A stretch of DNA of 64,000 nucleotides from Wolfiporia cocos (GCA_029448655.1 JACCLO010000010.1:2108001-2172000); one strand, 5' to 3'; shown: positions 1 through 11,818, numbered from the stretch's first letter. A program made the numbers and translations. The notes: a model not told the origin generated them from the letters alone.

Positions 1-421
1 ACGTCATCGCATCATCATCGGTAACCATCCGGTCTGATATCCGCAATACCTGCCTAGACCAAGCAACGTCACCGCTACATCATCAGTCTCACCTGTAAGA
101 GCTAGACCATCTACGTCATAAGGTCCCAGACCACAATGACATCACAAGCACGCCATTCTCGCACAACCATGGCATCATAGCATAATAATAGCCACAAGGC
201 TATATCGCTATTGGTCCAGCTCATAGTGGACCGCCTCTGGACTTCGGCACTTCCAAAGTCCCGGCCCTAGCCTCACAGCCTGGTCCAACACATGTCCCGT
301 ATACTGGCCAGCAAGCTGGGTAGCACCCCAGACTCATCTTGGCCTTATATGCCTTGAGTAGCCTCAGATCAGGAATATGCCTTTGCACGAGTTCTATTCC
401 CCTGAGTTGTTGCTTGTGTCA
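1..421 (+). repeat. 3' part of a degenerate solo LTR (family A-like), cut by the window edge
   Basis: The stretch ends in TGTGTCA, like the 3' ends of the other solo LTRs here. It shares scattered blocks with the long LTR family seen at 9222-11301 and 12730-14267, such as the runs around 'catcataatgac' and 'cggtaaccatccgg'. Its 5' end lies outside the window, so no target duplication can be checked. Part of it (about 300-390) matches 32803-32885 in inverted orientation, so the same old family is present on both sides of the nested block. Confidence 0.5.
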
Positions 422-954
422 ACCTGCTGACAAGCCATCCTGAAACCGTTCGAGGTGGGGTTCAGCAGGAATCCCCATTGTACTGCAAGTGGTGAGCCGA
501 TGTGACTCAGCTGTGGGCTTGCCCTGTTCTGCTTGTCCTGTTCTGCCCATAGTGTCATCTCGATCTGCTCTGGTGGCAGTACAGTTGAGGACAAGCAAAG
601 ATGGTAAATTTGGTACTGAGTTCATACGGGTTTTTGGCATAAAACCGATACCAGGAATGGATTCAGAAGGCCTGAAAGCCCCCAAAAAACCATCTCCGAG
701 ATTTTTCCCACGAGTATTTAGCTGTGCCAAATTTTGGGGGCGATTTTTCCGGGTGTCTACAGGGCGCTTGAAGGGCGTCTGTGTTCTGGAATGCCAACAT
801 ACGATAGTAGAGCTATTGTGATTACATGAAGTGAACTTGTATGGCAACGGATCAATTCAATACTGCTTCTATTGCCATCATAGCCCCCTGCGAAACCTGC
901 CAATGCTGTCTATACTTCCTCACTGCCCAAGCGGCAGCTTTACCTGGTAGAGTT
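422..954. other. no recognisable gene; repeat-like spacer
   Basis: The open frames here have no recognisable domain and read as shadows. A G/T-rich block near 720-760 resembles the stretch near 16440-16500 that lies upstream of the transposon-relic ORF, so this may be a remnant of the same DNA-transposon family. That is inference from short similarity only. Confidence 0.35.
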
Positions 955-1061
955 TCAGTCAACTATCTTAATCTGCCAACTGCCCTTCGCTTAAGAAATT
1001 GCAGTTGTGAGCTAGGTTTGCATGCATATTAATCTGCTAGCTGCGGCAGATTAATCTACTG
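955..1061 (+). repeat. left outer arm of a tRNA-like inverted-repeat element, split by the Ty3 insertion
   Basis: This segment is the reverse complement of about 15077-15183 with few mismatches; both contain the cttcgcttaagaaattgcag core. When the Ty3 element is removed, the arm continues directly into 14586 onward, and together they mirror the right arm, including the junction text ctactgtgacaataaaatgg. The whole element therefore spans 955-15183 around the retrotransposon and was originally about 0.7 kb. Confidence 0.7.
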
Positions 1062-1539
1062 TGTGACCCAGGAACTCACTTGTTGTGTCTTTTGTAGACG
1101 GTTAGTTATCAAGCAAAGAAACTATGCAGCAGTAGATAGTAGAGCTAGTGCGGCGGGGTAGAGCAATGAATTGTTCTAAGGTCTTACGCCTTAGAGGAGC
1201 AGCTTATATACACATGTGGGAGCCATTCAGATAAGCATGCCCTAAACTAATGGGTCTGTGCGCACCAGCGGTAATGCTGTGCGCTTACAGGTGAGTGAGT
1301 CACGTTGACTAGTTCTAAGTCATATGACGAGTGAGTCATAGGCCGATCGGTATATACAACGGGCCGCTGACGAGAACGTTATGAGTCACGTATTCTAGTA
1401 CCTTCGAGAGGATTCGAGAAGAGTGACGCTTCGTGGTTAGGGTTTCTAACTACGTTGAATAGGGCTTGTCGTAAGACAAGTCAGAGAAATTCGATATAAA
1501 TTCGGGAAAAATTAGGTAAATGCCTAGAAAACTGTGACA
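1062..1539 (-). repeat. 3' LTR of the Ty3 element (478 bp)
   Basis: In sense (minus) orientation it starts TGTCACAG and ends CCTGGGTCA. It is nearly identical to the right-hand LTR after removal of that copy's insertion. It contains the TGTATATAAG TATA box about 33 nt upstream of AGAACAATTCA, the predicted transcript start. Confidence 0.95.
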
Positions 1540-1555
1540 TTACCCCCTCTTCAGG
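1540..1555 (-). promoter_or_regulatory. polypurine tract
   Basis: Immediately inside the 3' LTR the minus strand reads gaagagggggtaa. A purine run abutting the LTR is the expected plus-strand primer of LTR retrotransposons. Confidence 0.8.
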
Positions 1556-1578
1556 CTTTTAGTCCCTAAAAGATATTT

Positions 1579-3117
1579 CTATCTTCCGGTGGAGCCAAAC
1601 GCTCCTTCTTTTCTAGTCCCCATGTCTCCATAGTGGAGGTCATATGCGGTGATACTGCTTATGACGACTTCAGGGTTAGATACTGGCAATATTAGCAATT
1701 GTGCTATCTTGTCAGTGACGTTCACATGATAATAGTCATTACCGAAGTTCCTGATCATAACTTTGACTTCTCCTCGGTAATCCCAATCAATGACTCCTCC
1801 AACGACAAGCAAGTCCTTCTTGGCCATGCTTGATCGCGTCATTAGTTGACCATAGTGCCCATACGGCAATAGGATTTTTAATCCTGTTTCTATAGTTTCT
1901 AATTTTCCTGGAGGGATGGCCACATCTTTGGACGACGTGATGTCGTATCCTGCAGAGTGACTGGTTCCTCTTTCTGGGTATCTGAGTGAGGTTCCTTGAT
2001 GTACATCAAAGTTCTTGGCGAACTCGACGTATTCGTTGAAGACTATGTTGTCGTCCACGAAGTTACCATAGGGGTCTCTTTTTACCCATCGAGAGTTTGG
2101 TTTGAGAGGTTTTTGAGGTCTCTCTTCATCAGAATCATAGCCCTCCGATTCATCTTCGTCGATGTCGTCGTTTTGTAAGGGCCAATCGTCTGGCCATAGA
2201 TATCGGTCCCCTACTTTCCAGTCAGGGTCGTCTTCTGGATCTGATACATGAACTTGATGTTCGTTGTCAGAATCCTTTGTCGTCGATACTTGATGTATGA
2301 CGACATTCTTGTTTTGTTGACGTGTACTGCGTCGTGGTGCTCCATCGAAAGACTTTGCTTTATATTCGCTTAGAATTTCTTCAGCACCTGCGAGATTAGA
2401 TTCCGGTTCCCATGAATCGGATTCTTGAGTGGTGTCCTTCCAATGAATGAGGAATTCGTTTTTGTTGTGTTGCGTTCTATGACTTAAGATCACTTCCACT
2501 TCCCACTCTTCTGGTTCCTCCTCTATTTCTAGGGGTTGAACTCTTCCTGGTATGTTAGTGGTTTTGTAAAGGTAGAGTTTTGATGCGTGGAACACCGGGT
2601 GATATGCCCTATACTGGGACCCCATCTTCAACTTGTACGTCACTGGACTGAGTTGTTCAATGACTGTGAAGGGGCCTATTCCTCTAGGGGCCAAGCTTCT
2701 TTCTGAATCTTGGTAATCTTTGGTGTGCACCATTACTCTGTCGCCGACTTGGAAAGGTGTTTGTTTCTTTCCTTTGTCTGCGTACCACTTCCATCTTTCT
2801 CCTGCCACAAGCATTGCTGCTTTGGCTTCTTGTTGAGCGTTAAATCGCTCCTGGGCTATCTCGTTGAGGTCTTTGTTTTCCCCAACTTGAATAGAGTCTG
2901 GTCCTGCCCTTGGGTGTCTTCCGAGTTCTAGGTAGAATGGGGAATACTTCGTTGTTTCCGAGATCGCATTGTTATATGCGAATTCGGCTGTGGGTAAGAA
3001 CTGTGACCAGTTGTCCTTTTCATATGAGTTGACATAACACCGTAAGTATTGTTCTAGTGTTTGATTAACTCGTTCCGTCTGTCCATCCGCTTGCGGGTGA
3101 TAGGCAGTCGTCATCGA
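1579..3117 (-). pseudogene. Pol C-terminal part: integrase end, chromodomain and dUTPase
   Basis: An open frame covers the last part of integrase (TAYHPQADGQTERVNQ with the catalytic region), the GPY/F-type module (GIGPFTVIEQL), and a chromodomain at about residues 205-255 (EWEVEVILSHR ... WEPESNL) expected to steer integration to histone-marked chromatin. An acidic linker follows, then a complete-looking dUTPase domain at about residues 385-514. All five dUTPase motifs are visible: SAGYDI, TRSSMAKK, GVIDWDYRGEV (with the Asp and Tyr that contact the uracil nucleotide), DKIAQLLI and GAFGSTGR. A dUTPase would hydrolyse dUTP and limit uracil in the cDNA. The stop codon is 1579-1581, 24 bp from the polypurine tract. 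A solo LTR at 3118 cuts this frame off from the rest of integrase, so I call it a pseudogene in this copy. Confidence 0.9.
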
Positions 3118-4207
3118 TGACACAGTACGCCTGTGGGACTCACCAAGTGCCTATATTGTTGAGATAAGGCGACTTAGAGAGGAGGCAATACCAGCGCAGC
3201 AGGATGTGAGAGGTTATTCTACAGCGCAAGCCGAGAATAATAGAACTAAGGTTAAAGGGCGTCAAGCCCCTACTTATATACATGTTTTTAAGGATGGCAC
3301 GTGCTACTAGCTAGTACTACCATTCCTGGTTATGTGGCTTTGCCAAGGGGCGAAGCGCTATCTTATCTGATGTTTATGGACTCTATCTACAATGGCCGTG
3401 ATGGGCCCTAATGGCCGCACCAATCGTAGGAGAGGGATTTGTGTATATTATCATATGAACGCGGGCACAGCCCGGGTATATGGAGAAGCCGGTTGCCGGA
3501 TACCGTGAGGTATAATGGCGATTGGCCGGTCTTCGTTGGATGACCAAGGCGAGGCGCCGAGGTCGTTATGCCATTGGACGGGTAGTACCGTGGCATGTGT
3601 TACAGCCCGGACCGGATGGTTACCGGGGCATGTATTGGACTTAGCCGTGAGGCGAGGTCCGGTGTTTGGGCAACGCCGTGATGGCAGAAGCCCGGGACTT
3701 GGAGAGCGCCGAGTCCGTGGGAGGCCGAGAAGGCCGTGACCTATAGCGATATTGCCTTGTTGCTAGTATAGTGCTGTATGGTCGTGTTGCCATTATTATG
3801 CGAAGGCGTGGCGCGCCTGAGGTGCCATTGTGATCCAGGATCTTATGGCGGTGGGAAGCCGGGAAGGCCGACCCAATAGTACAAGGCCGCGAGGCACTGT
3901 TTGTACATGTGGACATTATTATGCGAGCGTGCCGCGCTCGGCCTATCATTATGATCTAGGATCTATGACGTGGCTGGTCTTGCTCTGACGGGCGAGACCT
4001 GTATGACGTAGCTGTAGTGTTGCTATTGGACGTGGTTGTACCGTAGCATTACATAAGCTGGTCATGTGGTTGATAAGCCCAGTTAAGAGCTTGTCGTGGT
4101 GGCAATGGGAGTTAACCCGTAGATAACTTGTAGGTAGACGTATAAATCCCAGGTTAATTGCTATAACCGTAGGAAAAATGCTGTAAGCCCCAGATAAATC
4201 TGTGACA
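3118..4207 (-). mobile_element. solo LTR (family A, 1090 bp) inserted in integrase
   Basis: On the plus strand it starts TGACACAG and ends CTGTGACA. It is flanked by the exact 5-bp duplication ATCGA (3113-3117 and 4208-4212). Deleting the LTR and one ATCGA rejoins the integrase reading frame without shift (LGIERS then MTTAYHP), which proves the boundaries. Confidence 0.95.
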
Positions 4208-4563
4208 ATCGATCTTTCTATTCCTAGCTCTTTGCACCATAGTTTAAAGAGTTTGGATGAGAATTGAACACCTCTATCAGAGATAATTTGTTTTGGTAAT
4301 CCATGTTGTGGATAGAATCTTCCATATAAGATGGTTGCTAGATCCTTGGTACCGAAACTAGAGTTGATAGGATAGAAGTGGGCTCTCTTCGTAAGTCTGT
4401 CTACGACCACCATAATGGAATCGTAGATAGACTTGTTAATCTTGGACTTTGGTAAATACATTATAAAGTCGCAAGTGATAGTGTCCCATGGTAATTCGGG
4501 GACTGGGTTTGGTTGCAACATGCCGTACGGCTTTTCAGCTCGATTCTTCATTCTTTGACACAT
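4208..4563 (-). pseudogene. Pol middle part: integrase catalytic core, first two aspartates
   Basis: The frame shows the zinc-finger cysteines (CDMCQRMK) and the DDE core beginnings: DTITCDF with the first aspartate, and ISDRGVQFSSKLFKLW with the second. The glutamate lies beyond the solo LTR, in the downstream piece. An in-frame TAG near 4585 separates this from the RT/RNase H frame; reading resumes in the same frame on both sides, so it is a point nonsense change. Confidence 0.88.
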
Positions 4564-4581
4564 GTCGCAAGTTTTGGTGTA

Positions 4582-6288
4582 CTACTTTACGTAGACGTAC
4601 ATTCCTGGCCACCAATAGTTTCTGGTGATGAGTTCGTACGTTTTGTCACGTCCGTAGTGCCCTGCTGAGGGAAGATCGTGGTGTATTTCTACTACCTTAC
4701 GTCTTAACTCTGGGATGTCTGGCACATAGACTTTTCCATTATGCAGGAGTAGACCATTCTCGAAGTTCCATTGCTGGAGATCCTTCTTGAATTCCCGTGG
4801 TCCAGCTTTTAACAGATCCCTGTACTTTTCAGTGACTTGGTTATCCATTAATGCTTTCCTGATATTTTCTAAGAGTTCATTGTCTTTGATTTCATCTTCT
4901 GTAAGTTGATACAATGTTAAGGCTCGTATGGCGAAATCTTCTGCGAAAAATTCTGGTTTGAGAAGGATTTGGTCTCGATTGTCGAGATTCACCCCCTCTT
5001 CATGATCTGGCCTCCGTGACAGAGGGTCTGCTCTTAGCATTGTCTTTCCAGGTTTATGATGAAGTTTGAAGTTAAAACGAGTTAGGTATAGAGCCCATCT
5101 CGCTTGTCTCCTCGTTAACTTCTGCGCCGTTTTGAAGTATGTAAGATTTAAATGATCTGTCCATACTTCAAATGACTCCTTATGACCTTCTAAATAATGA
5201 CGCCATTCTTCTAGTGCTCTGATGATGGCTAGAAATTCTTTGTCATATATTTCATAATTCCTTTCTGGTTCGCTCATTGATTTAGAGTAGTACGCGACCG
5301 GGTGATATTTGTTATCGACGGGGTCTAATTGAGAGAGTACTGCTCCTGTAGCGAAATCAGATGTGTCTGATTCGATGCGGAATAGTTGATCTTGGTCTGG
5401 AATTCTGAGAATTGGTGCAGAAGTGAAAGCTTCTTTTAATGTTTCAAAAGCTTTCTGTTGTTCTTCGCTCCAAGTCCACTCATGATTTTTCTTTGTCAAG
5501 GTGGTCAAGGGTTTGACTATTTTTGAGAAGTCTCGGATGAATCGTCTATAGAAATTTGCGAATCCTATAAACGCTTGAACTTCCTTGACTTTCCTTGGTT
5601 CTGGCCAATTTTGAACCCCATTGTATTTTGCTGGGTCCATTTTGACCTGTCCTTTGGAAATAATCATCCCAAGGTATTCAATGGATGATTGTTCGAAGAA
5701 GCACTTTTCAGGCTTCGCATATAGATCACAATCTTGCAGCCTTTGCAGGACTGCCTTCACTATCTTTCTGTGTTCTTTCAAGTCATTCCCAAAGATTAGG
5801 ATATCGTCCAAGTAGACTATGACCTTTCCTGATCTTATACAGTCTTCTAGGACATTGTTCATCATGGCTTGAAAGGTTCCTGGCGCGTTACAGAAGCCAA
5901 AGTACATTACAGTAGCTTCAAACAGTCCTCTATGTGTTGTGAAGGCTGTTTTCCACTCGTCCCCTTCTTTAATCCGAAAATTGTTATATACCCAGCGGAG
6001 ATCAATTTTTGTAAAGATCGATGCTTGGGCTAGTTGATCTATGAGTTCAGATATTCTTGGTATGGGGTACTTGTTTTGTACCGTAATTTTGTTGAGCTTT
6101 CTGTAATCGACTACCATTCTTAAACCTCCGTCCTTCTTTTTTACGAAAAAGACGGGAGATGCGAAGGGTGATTGTGAGGGTTGAATATAGCCTTTGGCTT
6201 ATTCTTCATCGATCCATTCATCTAATGAGTTACGTTCATTAGGCGACATGGCGTAAGGCTTTGCTGCCTTGGGGAATACTGCGCCTTC
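4582..6288 (-). pseudogene. Pol: reverse transcriptase, RNase H and HHCC zinc finger
   Basis: RT motifs are clear: SPVFFVKKKDGG, MVVDYRKLN, and the catalytic YLDDILIF. RNase H follows with ESDTSDFATGAVLSQ, and a connection segment leads to the integrase zinc-binding histidines (HHDLPSAGHYGRDKTYELI). An in-frame TAA at 6199-6201 lies just ahead of the RT core, and another at 6289-6291 separates it from the protease frame. The coding text continues in the same frame across both (WIDEE stop AKGYIQPSQSPF), so these are point mutations and not a gene boundary. Confidence 0.92.
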
Positions 6289-7407
6289 TTATATTTCTAT
6301 GGCATGATCGTACTCCTTACGAGTGGGCATTCGGTAACTGGCTTTTTGTGAGAAGACAGTTGGTCCGAACTCTTCGTATTCTTTAGGAACTAAGGTTTTC
6401 CATTTTTCAATGTCAACCTTGGTTTCTGTTTCGTCGATTGGATGCGTTATTGCTTCTACCAATCGTACGAATGTTTTCATTTCTTCGTCTTCAAAGGTGG
6501 CTAACCAGTTGACGAAGGGATTTTCAGGTTCGGGTTTGCCTATAATGTCCATAGGTAAATCCCAAATTGTAATGTCTTTGCTTTTGAGATCGGCATTTTC
6601 CTCCTGCAAAGGTTTCTTAAGTTCTTTCTTATGGATACATCGATCTTTGCAGTTCGAATAGTCCATATGGCCTGTTTCCCAATTGAAATGTGGGTTATGC
6701 CTTTTTAACCAGTCGTATCCTAATATAAGGTCAACACCATGGAGCTTCATGACGGCAAGGCCGACAGTTTCCTTATGTTCGCCATGAACCATGTATGCTT
6801 TCACAAGTTTAGTTAGTTGACCTATTAGGTTGTGAGTTCCATCCGCATTATGTACTTTCAGCGGTGGATTCAGCGGAGCGGTTGTAAGCCTTTTCAGGTC
6901 TACAAAGTCGCTGTTGATGACTGATATTGATGCACCAGAGTCGACTAGTGCGAGTGCTTGTACTTTCTGCCCGTATACCCAGAGATCCACACTAATTTGG
7001 AATGACTTAGTGGGGTCTTTCGCAGCATTTGTGTTTATATAGTTTATTTTCTCTGGGGCCGATATACAGGTACTATGAGTTACATTGTGGAGCACACATG
7101 GGCAAGCTTTTATATGCGCTCGTAGAAGAAATCCGGATTGATCAGATCTGAAGCAGGGCTCTGCCATCTTGATGACAAAGAGTGGTCGTCGATGAGGGGA
7201 GGAGAAGGGGGTTCCTCCGTGATGAATGCTGCTGACACCGTTGCAGCTGCCGGAGCCGGCGTGGTGTCTGCTTCGCCTTCCGGTATCCATTCGGTTACCG
7301 TGTGGACGTAGTGTCCCTTCCCTTGCGGTTGTGATCCGCTGGTGGTGGTGGTGACGGTGGCTTTCGCCGCTGTGTTGGGTCCTTGCCCTGCGGGTTTGGA
7401 CTTGCAC
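6289..7407 (-). pseudogene. Pol N-terminal part: aspartic protease
   Basis: The frame contains the retropepsin active site LVDSGASISVI and the downstream hydrophobic LILGYDWL motif. It overlaps the end of the Gag frame (stop near 7110) in the -1 frame relative to Gag. Either a programmed -1 shift or a later indel is possible. I saw no canonical heptameric slip site in the overlap, so the mechanism is open. Confidence 0.8.
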
Positions 7408-7729
7408 TCGGGGAAGCCGTTGGTACAGTTGTCGCGTTTACAACTGTTGCATTTGTGTGGGGGTGCCCGAAGCACCCACTTTGTCGTTTTTGGTATGTTG
7501 TACCAGTAGGCTCCCGCTTGGGCTTCTGCTGGTACCGGCTTGCTTGTTGTCGGGGCTCCTCCGCTGGTGCTCTTTGCAGAGGCACTGGTGGGAGCCGTGG
7601 TAATATGATTTGTGGAGGTCTTTTTAGGGGCCTCTGGTGCTTTGGACTTTTTGTCCAGGAATATAGAGCCTGTGAGCTCGTGACGGTACTGGACTTTATA
7701 CAACTCGATAGCCTTGTCGAGGTACTTGT

Positions 7730-8313
7730 TGACACAGACTCACAAGGCTGTGGGACCCAGGCAACTGGGGAGATCCTATACGCCTTACAAGGCGTATGCA
7801 CCAACCGCGATAGCGGTGACCTCACGGCGTGCCCAATGGGACATCCTTATAGGAGTCCACCGGGAGTACCAATGGTACTCCGCAAGGCGACGTGTCGGGG
7901 CTGGCACACAGTCGAGCAAGTCGTAGAGGGCCCCGGGTCAGAGACGCACACAGCGCAAGATGAGAGAGGGGCTATGCCCAATTGTCGAGAATCTTAGGAA
8001 TGGGGAGTAAGCCCACATTCCGTCGTAATATATACATGAGCGATGGGACTACTAGTACTGCCCTAAAGAGAAGGCCTGTGCGCCGTATCTACTGGGTCAT
8101 GTGCTAAGTGACGCATCATGTAACTACTGTGACCATAGTGTGAGTACCGGAGGCGCGCGCTACCCTACAGCGCTAACCTAACGACCAGGTGACCTGCAAT
8201 AACTGGGAGTGACGCTGGAGGTGGCTATGGAGTAGAGGCGCGGCGTACGCCTAGCGCCGCACATACAACCTATAGCGAGGGAGTCTAAATTAATAAAGGA
8301 ATAATTTGTGACA
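7730..8313 (-). mobile_element. solo LTR (584 bp) in Gag
   Basis: Starts TGACACAG and ends TTGTGACA on the plus strand, flanked by the exact duplication CTTGT (7725-7729, 8314-8318). It contains the shared promoter text: TATATACATG on the plus strand (8029-8038), a palindrome around AGTAAG just beside it, and ccctaaagagaaggcctgtg after it. Confidence 0.95.
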
Positions 8314-8391
8314 CTTGTCCCAGTCCGTTGGGATCGCAGCGACCAACATTACTTCAATGAGGGCGAAGGCATCTGTAACTTTTTCAGGTAG

Positions 8392-9035
8392 TGTCACAGT
8401 TTTGGGACATATTACCATTTTTTCCATATTTTTACCTATTTTTCTGGTATTTCTACGAGCATATTTACGGTTACGCTGTTAAGCGCCCGTACTACACGTA
8501 CACCTGCACAAACAACACGTACATAACACGGTTACACGTCCACCGCCCCTAACAACGTGTCAACAACACGTTCGTACGCGTCTATTACTCAGTGGCCTAG
8601 CCTCCGAAGTCACGCGCCTTACTAATTCCCGATACCGGGATATGTCACAACGCTTACATACTTCGGCCCATGTTATATCACAAGCCAACGACACTTCGAT
8701 TACTCATATCCCGATATCTCGGTCTATAGTTATCACATGTCCGGCTCCCTTACTCGTGCCGCCATTACCGGCGCACATGGTCTACTAGGTAGATAGGACT
8801 TAGCTGTATTCGCTGTATTCGCGCACAGACCGTCCCTTTGTTTGGCTTCCCTTTGGTCGCCAAATACCACATGTATATAAGCTAGGCCAACATTACCGTT
8901 GAGCCTTAGATTTGTTCTCTTGTATAGCATCGCAGTACACTCTACTACCTGCTCCACACTAGCTCCTCCCCCAGTCGCCTTAGCTCTCTCAAGCAACATC
9001 GACTATTGGTGAGTCCCACAGCTTAGTCTGTGTCA
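8392..9035 (+). mobile_element. solo LTR (644 bp) in Gag
   Basis: Starts TGTCACAG, ends CTGTGTCA, flanked by the exact duplication GGTAG (8387-8391, 9036-9040). The sense TATA motif catgtatataag is at 8869-8880. Confidence 0.95.
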
Positions 9036-9221
9036 GGTAGAACGTCCTTCAGTTTATTGAGCATTGTCGTATTTTCAGTTTTAGCGTGGCTTTGCAGCGC
9101 ACGCAGTCGGCCAGCGTACTTGAAGAAGTCGGCTTTCGCCTTCTTCTTCCTCTCGTCCCCGAAGTAGTGCTCGATTTCCTTTTGGGCGATCTCTTCTTGG
9201 GACTTCTTCCCGTACGTATTC

Positions 9222-11301
9222 TGGCACAGATTTATCTGGGGCTTACAGCATTTTTCCTATGATTATAGCAATTTATCCGGGAATTATACGTCTAACTACA
9301 AGTTATCTACGGGTTAACTCCCATTGCCATACGACAAGCTCTTAACTGGGCTTATCAACCACATGACCAGCTTATACAAGGCTATGTCACAAGACTAATG
9401 ACATCATCGCTAAGGCAACGTACATCGCTGTGCCTCCATCTGCGAATGCGTCATACAAGTCTAGACAATAGCATCGTCATCGCTACGTCATAGGTCTCGC
9501 CCTTACAAGCTAGACCTGCCATGTCATAAGATCCTAGATCATAATGATAGGCCGAGTGCGGCACGCTCGCATAATAATGTCCACACATACAAACATCGCC
9601 TCATGGCAATGTTCTATTGGGTCGGCCTTCCCGGCTTCCCACACGCCATAAGATCCTTGATCACAATGGCACCTCAGGCGCGCCACGCCTTCGCATAATA
9701 ATGGCAACACGACCAAATAGCACTATATTAGCATCAAGGCAATATCGCTATAGGTCACGGCCTTCTCGGCCTCCCACGGACTCGGCGTTCTCCAAGTCCC
9801 GGGCTTCTGCCATCACGGCGTTGCCCAAACACCGGACCTCGCCTCACGGCTAAGTCCAACACATGCCCCGGTAACCATCCGGTCCGGGCTGTAACACATG
9901 CCACGGTACTTCCCGTCCAATGGCATAACGACCTCGGTGTCTCGCCTTGGTCATCCAACGAAGTCCGGCCAATCGCCATTATACCGCAAGGTATCCGGCA
10001 ACCAGCTTCCTCTATACCCAGGCTGCGCCCACGTTCTACGAGATAACCAGACAAATCCCTCTCCTACTATTGGTGCGGCCATTAGGGCCCATCACGGCCA
10101 TTGTAGATAGAGTCCTAAAACATCAGATAAGATAGCGCTTCGCCCTTTGGCAAAGCCACATAACCCGGTAAGGACATAGCTAGCTAGTAGCACGTGACCT
10201 TCCCATAAACATGTATATAACAATAGGGCTAGACGCCTTTATGTCTTTAGTTCTATTATTCTTGGCTTGTGACACAGATCTATCCTGTGGGACTCACCTA
10301 GTCGCTATCCTGAGGTACTAGGGCGACTAGACGAGGAAGACGGACCCAGTGCAGCAGTTGCTAGTGGAAGTAGCGCAGCCGCAAACCAAACGAAGCTTGG
10401 GACTACCGATGGTAGTCCACTGGGAGTACCTATGGTACTCCGCGTGTGGGCATTCGTGGTAACGACGATAGAATAGAACTGAAGTATGGAGCGCTTGGCT
10501 CCTACTTAAATACATGTATGCGGAGAGGTCATGTGATACTGTATAGTACTACCTTTCCGGGTTCTGCGGCTTTGCCAATGGGCGAAGCTTATCTTATCTA
10601 TGTTTTTATGATCCTATCTACAATGGCCGTGTGGGCCGGTAATGGCCGCACCAATAGTAAGAGAGGAGGTTTATTATTATCTTGGACAAACGCGGGCACA
10701 GCCCGGGTATTGATGGCCGATAAGGCCGGACCAACAGCGATATTGCCTTGTTGCTAATATTATGCTGTATGGTCGTGTTGACATAATTATGCGAAGGCGT
10801 GCCGCGCCTGAAGTGTCATTATGATCAAGGATCTTATGACGGTGGGAAGCCGAGGAGGCCGACCCAATAGAACATTGCTTGGTGGCGATGTTTGGTGTTG
10901 TGGACATTATTATGCGAGCGTGCCGCGCTCGGCCTATCATTATGATCTAAGATCTTATGATGTGGCTGGTCTTGCTCTAACGGGCGAGACCTATGACGTA
11001 GCTGTAGTGTTGCTATTGGACGTGGATGTACCGTAGCGTTATGTAAGCTAGTCATGTGGTTGATAAGCCCAGTTAAGAGCTTGTCGTGGTGGCAATGGGA
11101 GTTAACCCGTAGATAACTTGTAGTTAGACGTATAAATCCCAGGTAAATTGCTATAATCATAGGAAAAATGCTGTAAGCCCCAGATAAATCTGTGACAGCT
11201 TGCGCCGTAGAATATCCTCACTTCTGCTGCGCTTGACTGGCTACTCCGTCCGCCTATACCCTCAACACATAGGTGGTGAGTCCCACAGCTAGTCTGTGTC
11301 A
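9222..11301 (+). mobile_element. solo LTR (family A) with a second LTR nested inside
   Basis: Starts TGGCACAG (one base off the usual TGTCACAG) and ends CTGTGTCA. The text matches the family A copy at 12730-14267. Without the nested copy (10270-11197) it is about 1.15 kb. The flanks share TATTC, but on the right it lies 5 bases beyond the LTR end (9217-9221 and 11307-11311), so the duplication is imperfect. Confidence 0.85.
10270..11197 (-). mobile_element. solo LTR (family A, 928 bp) inside another family A LTR
   Basis: Starts TGACACAG and ends CTGTGACA on the plus strand, flanked by the exact duplication GCTTG (10265-10269, 11198-11202). Removing it restores the host LTR text (ttggcttgcgccgtagaat), which parallels the intact copy near 14160. 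Confidence 0.95.
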
Positions 11302-11818
11302 TAAAGTATTCGGGGTCGCAGGTGGTGTGGCAGGATCGAGCCGTTTTATGGACTCGATTGATGATACGGGTTGCTTGGGAGAGTTGGGGCCAGCCGTTAA
11401 GACAGGCGGCCCACTGGTCTTGGTTGCACGTGATGTTGCGCCAGTCAATCCAAGCGGGTAGTGAGTGTCTTACTTCGTCTCTCCAGCCATGAACCCTGAT
11501 TTGGTTCGCGATCCTGACGAGTCGTTCTTCTGCTGTGAACCGGCCCTCTCCGTATATCATATAGTCCTCGTGTGCTCACTTCTTTCTCTCATAATCCTCC
11601 CTCGCCTCTCTCTCTATCTTCTCACACGCTAGTCTTTCGGCAATCTCCGCGAGCTTTGCAGCTTCACGTTCCTGCCGGGCCTTCTCCTTTTGCTCCTTTC
11701 GATGGGCACGGATCGAGGCACGTCGACGTTCTTCTTTGCCTTCCACGTGGATGGCGTCGTGCTCTTCCTGTGTGAGTCGAGCGGGGATGTGGGAGACGAT
11801 GGTGTCGTGTCCCGTCAT

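Larger units (their letters stand above)
7110..11818 (-). pseudogene. Gag, interrupted by solo LTRs
   Basis: Gag can be followed from an ATG at 11816-11818 (a charged, coiled-coil-like N terminus rich in E, K and R), through 9036-9221 and 8314-8391, to 7703-7110. The spliced reading (EEIAQKEIEHYFGDERKKK, later TLPEKVTDAFALIEVMLVAA, then DWDKYLDKAIELYKVQYR) resembles fungal chromovirus capsid. Near the end is a Cys-rich knuckle (HKCNSCKRDNCTNGF). Damage includes an in-frame TGA at 11576-11578, a probable frameshift near 11400, and insertions at 7730, 8392 and 9222. The Gag frame survives removal of the first two insertions exactly. Confidence 0.75.

Noticed and set aside
3515..3949. Short ORFs within the family A LTRs (also 9617-10135 and 13523-13759)
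   Set aside because: They recur in every LTR copy with changing frames and have no domain; they come from LTR sequence, not genes.
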